Positions 58,701 through 64,000 of a DNA stretch of 64,000 nt are shown one piece after another. The stretch is from Punica granatum (lineage: Eukaryota; Streptophyta; Magnoliopsida; Myrtales; Lythraceae), in assembly GCF_007655135.1 (NCBI RefSeq), contig NC_045127.1:40497538-40561537 (forward strand), written 5' to 3'. Position numbers and translations under genes: made by a program. The notes under the pieces are model-generated. The model saw only the letters and a list, made by a program, of their open reading frames with translations, ran no database searches and was not told the origin of the DNA. How positions within the stretch are numbered: position 1 is the stretch's first letter; each line of letters starts with the position of its first letter.

Positions 58701-61251
58701 TAATTGTTATCAGATCGAAAATTTGTGCATTTTTAGGTTGAGGAAAAAAATTCCTGCTGGAATTGTTAAAATGTTAAAAGTTTGTGTTTTTTTGTCATTA
58801 ACCTTTATTAATTATTGTTGGAAAAATAACAAAACCGCCATAAATGACTCTGAGCTAGGAGTTTTTGCCCAAATTAGATTTCTTTTGCAAAATATTTTCC
58901 ATAATAAACTTCTTTGCAAACTAATTCCCATAATAGACTTACATTCTTTTATTTATTCATTTATATTCCCCAAAACTTTTTGATTTGTTTGATTTAAATC
59001 CTTGGCCCAATAAGAAATAGGTAACATTATTCTTCTTTTCATGTATATTCCCAAAACATTTAGTATTAATTTGTTTGATTTAAGTCCTTAACCACAATAG
59101 AGGATAGGTGAAAAACAAAAACACCATTATCATTCATCTTTAATTAAATCCTCAAATGTTTGCTCATCCACAAATCCCCGAGGGTGTGTACGCTCGGTTA
59201 AAAAAAAATCGAGGATGTAGGTTGAGGATCAATTCTACTTCAATTCGGTGTATAGCCAACAACCGATTTGATTAGTGACTTACTATAATCCATTTACCCA
59301 CAGTTCACTTATCTTTAATCATAAATATTTTTAAAAATATAAAATACTAAAATAACTAAATAAAATTCAGTAAAATAACTAAAATAATTTAAATAGTAAA
59401 AATAATTGAAAATTAAATTCACAAAACTAAAAATTCACAAAAATTGACGTCAATTTACGTTTGACTCTTAAAAATTGCATCCAACATAGCCAAACCTGAT
59501 TAATTTTTATGTAGATTTCGGTTAAACGAATCGAAAAAATGGGGTATAGTAAATACAACATAGGAGTATCTTCAGGGGCACGAAAATTGGCTTCAATTCA
59601 CGCTGGACTCCTAAGAAAATAAACACATATATACTAAAATCGATGAATCATTTGCCACACCTTCCCTCCAATTTAAGTTCAAATATATCCGAGCATTATC
59701 TCACCAGAGACAAATAGATGCATAGCTAATAGATTGAAATTATTAATTGGAAAGAATTTCTAGGAATGTGTATAAAACATCAAAAACAACATACATCACA
59801 TAACATAATATTTACTGTATATATATAGATATATAACAAGAGGAAGTACAATTTAATGGCTTTTCCCAATCATCAAAAACATGTATAGTACGTAAAGCCT
59901 TTCAAAAAGGGTAAAAAAAAGAAAAGAAATCCTTGCCACTTGCTTAACAAGTACATTTTCCCCCCATGATTTAACAAGTATTTGTACTTATTACAATGTT
60001 ATGAAATTTTCTATTCCACTAACTAAGAATTAATAAAACAATATATGAGGTGATTATATAAAATTATTTCATAGGAAATTCATGAACATAGGAGACTTCA
60101 GACCTTATTCTTGCTGATTTAACAAAACCATATGAAATTTAATGAGCGGTGTTTGAAGGAATAAGGGAAAGAAGTATGAGTACATTTTCAGGAACAAGTT
60201 TCTTCAAAGGAGAACTTGATGATTAACAATGAAATGTATAGAATAAAGATCAACCATAAATGTGATACCAAAAACTTTGAGAGAGAATGTTTAAATTTTG
60301 AAAGATTTGAAGGGAAACTAAGTGTATCTTTCCCTGAAATATTTTCAAGTGTACTCTTTCTTTTTTTCTGTAAATCAACTGTACTATTGCCCCCCTGCTT
60401 GATAGGATAGAGAAAGATCGAGTGAAAAAATGAAGTGATTGAATCGATGAGACATATCAATGTTTGACACATTCTTAAGTCGTGCATTCGAAAACGGCAT
60501 TAACAAAAGAAACAAACCTGAGATTCTGATTTGAGGGAAACCGAGATGGAATGGAAATCACACCCTCTTTCAAGACCTGCTGTTTAGGTTGTTCGTTGAT
60601 CATGCTGAAGCTAATTTATGAAAACTTAGAAATAGCTGCAGGATTGACTTAGTTGGGATTCTTCGATGAATTTACTCGAGAAATTGTCCATCAATTGGCT
60701 ACGATAAATTTGACATATTTACATTGGAAAAGGAGAGAAAATCAGTGAGATCAATTAGAAGCAAATCAATGAGATAAATTAGATGCAAATTGTGCTCTCA
60801 ATTTGTTCTTTCTTGTCTATATGGTGGGAGGACAATCAAACCCTAAGACATGAGCAAAATCTGCTTTCCAAGTGAAAATCAACAGATGATTAGCCCAATC
60901 AACTATATCTCATCATATTGATAATGGACCGCTTAAATTAATATCTTACTCATCCGAAGGAACTAATGAAATCGACGAGAGCTCCAATTCCGCAAGATCG
61001 AGTCAACAAAAAAGGAGGGAAAAATTAATTAGAGCATAAGTAGGACATATATTGTAGTCGACGACTTGCCTGGCGCTCGCGAACTCGTACAGCTTTCCTC
61101 GGGGAGAAAAGATGAGGAGTGCAACCTCGGCATCGCAAAGGACCGAGAGCTCGAAGGCTTTCTTCAACAGCCCGTTCCGCCGCTTCGAGAAGGTCACCTG
61201 GCGGCTCGTCGCGTTCTCTATTCGCCTCATCTGCGTCTTCCCCCTCACCAT
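49702..61251 (-). CDS. SOC1: SOC1/TM3-clade MIKC-type MADS-box transcription factor, seven exons
   Basis: A nuclear DNA-binding regulator; this clade promotes flowering by integrating photoperiod, temperature and gibberellin signals and binds CArG boxes as dimers. Exons: 61251-61070, 55777-55696, 51063-51002, 50886-50787, 50658-50617, 50316-50275, 49845-49702. Sizes 182, 82, 62, 100, 42, 42 and 144 nt match the SOC1 pattern and give 217 aa (Arabidopsis 214). The MADS domain is residues 1-60 ([20 protein letters not shown]). K-domain phrases are [20 protein letters not shown] and [12 protein letters not shown]. The C-terminal SOC1 motif EVETELFIG is at 195-203, with a 14-residue tail. ATG 61251 gives the canonical MVRGKTQM. 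Intron 1 (5.3 kb) uses AG|GCAAGT; all others use GT. Introns 1 and 2 hold foldback elements. AGL42/71/72-type paralogues are less likely because the I and K regions read closest to SOC1. Confidence 0.95.
50940..50960. other. Short introns 3-6 of the SOC1-like gene
   Basis: Intron 3 is 115 bp, intron 4 128 bp, intron 5 300 bp and intron 6 429 bp, each with GT..AG ends on the minus strand. No element is recognised in them apart from a poly-T run near 50181-50199. Confidence 0.6.
52690..52723 (+). repeat. Helitron-like 3' terminus inside intron 2
   Basis: GTGCAACACACGGACTCC..ACTAG|T is close to the end of the 42179-43733 Helitron (CAATACACGGGTTT..ACTAG|T), so a related copy ends here. Its 5' end is not found. 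Confidence 0.45.
53690..54700. repeat. ~1-kb foldback repeat in intron 2
   Basis: The left arm near 53830-53960 (AAATTACACAAATTG..., TGATCTTGGTGTCATTGAAAA) and the reverse complement of 54430-54570 (AAATTACATGAATTT..., TGATCTTGGTGTCGTTAGAAA) align over at least 120 bp with matching order. Outer limits are approximate and no target duplication was found. Confidence 0.6.
58344..58803. mobile_element. Foldback MITE in intron 1
   Basis: Two arms of about 190 bp. The left begins GGATTAATAACCAAAAAAGT and the right, read backwards, begins GGTTAATGACAAAAAAACAC. They share AAAATGCACAAA, GATAACAATT and the GGCGCCGA/GCGCC-type GC-rich core. The centre has AATCCTCAATTTGAGGATT. The flanks are TTA-rich and no target duplication can be fixed. 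The ORFs across it come from the palindromic core. Confidence 0.75.
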
Positions 61252-62706
61252 CTTCCTATTGTACGGTGTCCCAATTGAATAATTTAGCACATGATGAGAA
61301 GAAGAAGAAGATAGAAAGAAAGGAATATGTGCTGAACTTGATCAAAAGAAGAAATAGTTCCAAGAAAGGGAAGTGATAAGGAGAGGGATCTGAAGAAGGC
61401 AATGGTGAGGAATGGCCAGAGAGAACTCACGGCTGGCTATGGAGGCTGACTGCCTCTGCACTATTTTTTTCTTTTTTACTCAGAGCCTCACCAAAATAGG
61501 GAAGTGGAGACTAAGAAGAAGACCCAGCCTTTCCTTGTTAAGATATATATCCTATTTCATTTTTCTTCCTAAAATTGTGAAGGTTCCTTACAACTAAAAG
61601 AAGAAACTAATTATGTTGGGGATTCGTAAATGTAGACTTAGTAAAGGGAAAGGTCGGAAACCTCACACCTTTGCTTGTTTTGGCATCCTCACAACCAAGT
61701 TGAGATTCCTATTTAATAAAAAAGAAAGAAAGAAAAAGAAAAAACTAAACGTTGTACAAATAGAAAAAAGAATTTAATGCAACGATACTGACCTCACTCT
61801 AAAATCTAGAAGTTTAAGATCACCGGAAAAAAAAATCTAGAGAGGTTCAAGACTCCAGTCTTATTAATGGAATTTAATGCAATAACAAAAATATTAATTT
61901 ACATGTAATATGCCATCAGTGATTAATATGCATTACAAATACGGTGAGAAAAAACCGATCAAATTCTTACAATTAGATAATGAGGTTTATGTGTAATGAT
62001 ACTCGTACATGACACTCGTTCTCAACTTGAAATTAAAAGATTTTATATTTGAATTTCATTGGTGGAAGTTCATGTACTTATTTATTTTTCCTTCCTTTAT
62101 CTTTGCACTGGTTGCTTTACATTTGAGGTCGATGTTATCTATAGCACTCATGTTCATTATTTCCAGTTATCATGTACAAGTCTTATAAGAATACCTTTTT
62201 AAAATTAAGGGGAAAAAAGAAAACTTACTTTTAGGTTTGAAATTATCGGTCATTACTAGTATGCTTCGTGGGCTACTTATATTTGCTGGAAATCTCATTA
62301 ATTCTTTATTGTCACATCATCAAGATGAATCTCAATAAAGCTTCTCAATTAATACAGAAAGTAGTCATGCGAAAACTGCTTTAAAGTGTGATTTACGTAT
62401 ATATTGGCTTATTAATCATCACCGATATTGTTTGTCCATGACTACCTAGTCCGACACCCTGAATGAAAAATCTATTGACTCGTACAGCACCCTGAATATG
62501 ATTGATTTTCTATTTTCTAGAGACTCTAATTCAAAAAAAATGCCAAAAGATCGTAAGGACAAAAAAAGAAAAAACAAAACCATGTCGCCGTCTCTAGGAG
62601 GGCGAAAGTTTTTAAATAGATGGAATAGATACATGTGCTCATATCAAAATCTCGTGATAAAGTCCCAATCGAAGGGAGGGTTGATACAATTTTCTGTGGT
62701 AAGTAA
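61252..62706. other. SOC1-like upstream and leader region
   Basis: A short in-frame extension reaches GTG at 61290 but the ATG at 61251 is the family start. The leader is rich in TTC/TCT on the minus strand. It contains the CArG box below and a TATATAT stretch near 61541-61550 that could act as a TATA element. No other gene is recognised up to 62706. Confidence 0.5.
61491..61500 (-). promoter_or_regulatory. Perfect CArG box upstream of the SOC1-like ATG
   Basis: CCAAAATAGG (CCTATTTTGG on the minus strand), fitting CC(A/T)6GG exactly, 240 bp before the ATG. MADS proteins such as FLC and SVP are known to bind CArG boxes in the Arabidopsis SOC1 promoter. Binding here is inference. Confidence 0.55.
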
Positions 62707-62891
62707 GGCAGCGTTTGAAAAGTTAGGCTGATTTTAAAATTATAATTTTGATTTTAACTCAACACACTACACAACAAAGATACACGTTTTCCAAGTTAAA
62801 TTTATAATATCATCTCATTTGTCTTTTTCCACGATTAAAATCAAAATCATAATCATAATTTTAAAATCACATTAACAAATCAAACGCAGCC
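62707..62891. mobile_element. Tourist-like MITE, copy 3
   Basis: Ends GGCAGCGTTTG... and ...CAAACGCAGCC, flanked by TAA (62704-62706 and 62892-62894). Inner arms GATTTTAAAATTATAATTTTG and its complement continue the palindrome. Length 185 bp. Confidence 0.87.
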
Positions 62892-62894
62892 TAA

Positions 62895-64000
62895 AACGGC
62901 AGGACCAATGGGATTATAGAGTAAGATTTTTATGTGAAAATGCTAAAAATAGTACGAGGGAGTAGCAATGAACCGAAGAGGGAGTTAGAAAACCGTCAAC
63001 ATCGTCCGTACAGCGTCCGTACCAGTTGAGTGGTCAAATGAAAAAGGCGCAGTCACTGCGAGACAACAGAACCACTCTGCTCCTCGAGACACACCACTCC
63101 CCACTTCACGTGTCTCCCCTCCTCCCGCCCAAACCCCACTCCCTGCCCCAAACCCCTTTCCACATGTTCCATCAAAAGCGAGACAAGGCTAAGACCACTC
63201 TTGAACGGTGACTAATAATATGATAAAATACTTTAGGTTGGAATTGATCGAGACGATTTAACTCTTATTTTTCTTAAATAAAATTTATGATTCGAATATT
63301 ATGGACGAAAAAAATTCATGATTATAAAAGTTTTATCTCTTAATAAGTCGATTTACCTTGAATTGAATTAGCCGTGATCTATTATGATCTTTTAGATTTC
63401 AGAGTGTACGACAAAAATAACAATAATAATATGTTGAAGACATATGTAATCTCATTTGTAAAAAAAAAAGGGCTAAAAGTTGTTTGCCGTGAAAAATAGG
63501 GTGTCATGCACTCGCTCCTTATTGTAGGGTTCCAAATTCTATTTTTATGGTGAATTTACATATGTCCATTTATTAGATTTTCTATTACCTTATATTAGGG
63601 CATGACCACCCTTATAACCAAAGCACAAGTATATGCCATATAATATCCTGGTGGTTGCAATAATTTGAGATATTTGTTTGACTTTCAAGTAAAAAATTTA
63701 TTTTACCCAATTCAATTTTATTTTTTTCTAAATTCAACACTATAATTATTACTATTTTATCTCTTTTTCTATTTAATAATAATTTTTCACTCATATTTTT
63801 TTCTAATTATTTTTATAATTAATTTTTTAATAGTAAATTATTCATCTATTTTCACATATATATTTTTTTTTCACACATCCATATATTTATCAACACTTGT
63901 AGTCATTATACAAAATAAAGTTAATCCAACTCGAAAACCAAACGCAAGCTAATTAACTTGGTTTATAAGGACTACATCAAATCTGACTTAACTATTACGG
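62895..64000. other. Right edge, nothing coding
   Basis: Contains a probable third copy of the SINE-like repeat (about 63275-63420: AAAATTCATGATTATAAAAG, TTAATAAGTCGA, GAATTGAATTAGCCGTG). A Pro/His-rich 61-codon ORF at 63026-63211 has no domain. The rest is AT-rich. Confidence 0.4.

Noticed and set aside
58476..58703. Overlapping ORFs in the SOC1 intron 1 GC-rich island
   Set aside because: Explained by the palindromic core of the foldback MITE; both strands give near-mirror ORFs.
61062..61066. GT donor for intron 1 (GCAA|GTCG)
   Set aside because: It adds four bases and shifts the frame when joined to exon 2; the GC donor restores the family exon length.
61252..61290. Upstream in-frame extension of the MADS ORF to a GTG
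   Set aside because: A nuclear plant gene starts at ATG, and MVRGKTQM at 61251 is the conserved family start.
63590..63605. CCTTATATTAGG as a CArG box
   Set aside because: It has eight A/T bases between CC and GG rather than six, and lies 2.3 kb upstream.
1..64000. CRISPR array, prokaryotic operon or phage features
   Set aside because: No regularly spaced repeats; introns, plant transposons and plant genes throughout.

Overview
This window is nuclear DNA from a flowering plant, almost certainly a eudicot. It is AT-rich, its genes are split by spliceosomal introns, and most of it is plant transposable elements. I cannot name the species from sequence alone. No bacterial features, CRISPR arrays, rRNA genes or functional tRNA genes are visible.

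Only two host genes are convincing, both intact and both on the minus strand. A three-exon gibberellin 20-oxidase lies at 18529-20241 (378 aa). A seven-exon SOC1/TM3-clade MIKC MADS-box gene lies at 49702-61251 (217 aa). Its first intron is about 5.3 kb and begins with a non-canonical GC donor. One gene makes active gibberellin precursors; the other belongs to a family of floral integrators that respond to gibberellin. Their linkage resembles Arabidopsis chromosome 5, where GA20ox2 sits near AGL71/AGL72.

Layout. (1) 186-14918 is a four-level nest. A minus-strand Ty1/copia element (191-14913, target duplication AGGGG) holds a minus-strand Ty3/gypsy element (about 1604-12628). That holds a non-coding LTR-like unit with TG..CA ends (5598-11508, target duplication CGGGC), which holds a hAT element (7637-9382, target duplication CGTATTAT). 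(2) 15509-16744 is a compound of miniature LTR elements (TRIMs) in opposite orientations; a separate complete TRIM is at 21969-22521. (3) 17306-17572 is a tiny 5'-truncated LINE, followed by the GA20ox gene and its promoter. (4) 22.5-34.2 kb is a field of small elements: Tourist-like MITEs, a Mutator-like MITE with a 9-bp duplication, LINE 3' ends, and a CACTA-type element with a SINE inside it. (5) 34187-38526 is a nearly complete, mutated minus-strand copia element with a CTATG duplication and one shrunken LTR. (6) 39512-40023 is a hAT MITE carrying a tRNA-like segment. (7) 42.1-47.9 kb is very AT-rich with several Helitron ends. (8) 49.7-61.3 kb is the SOC1-like gene, with foldback elements in introns 1 and 2. 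(9) 61.3-64 kb is its upstream region, with a CArG box and a Tourist-like MITE.

All coordinates were read by eye. Exon borders of the two genes are consistent with reading frame, splice signals and family exon sizes. Approximate element borders are marked as such.
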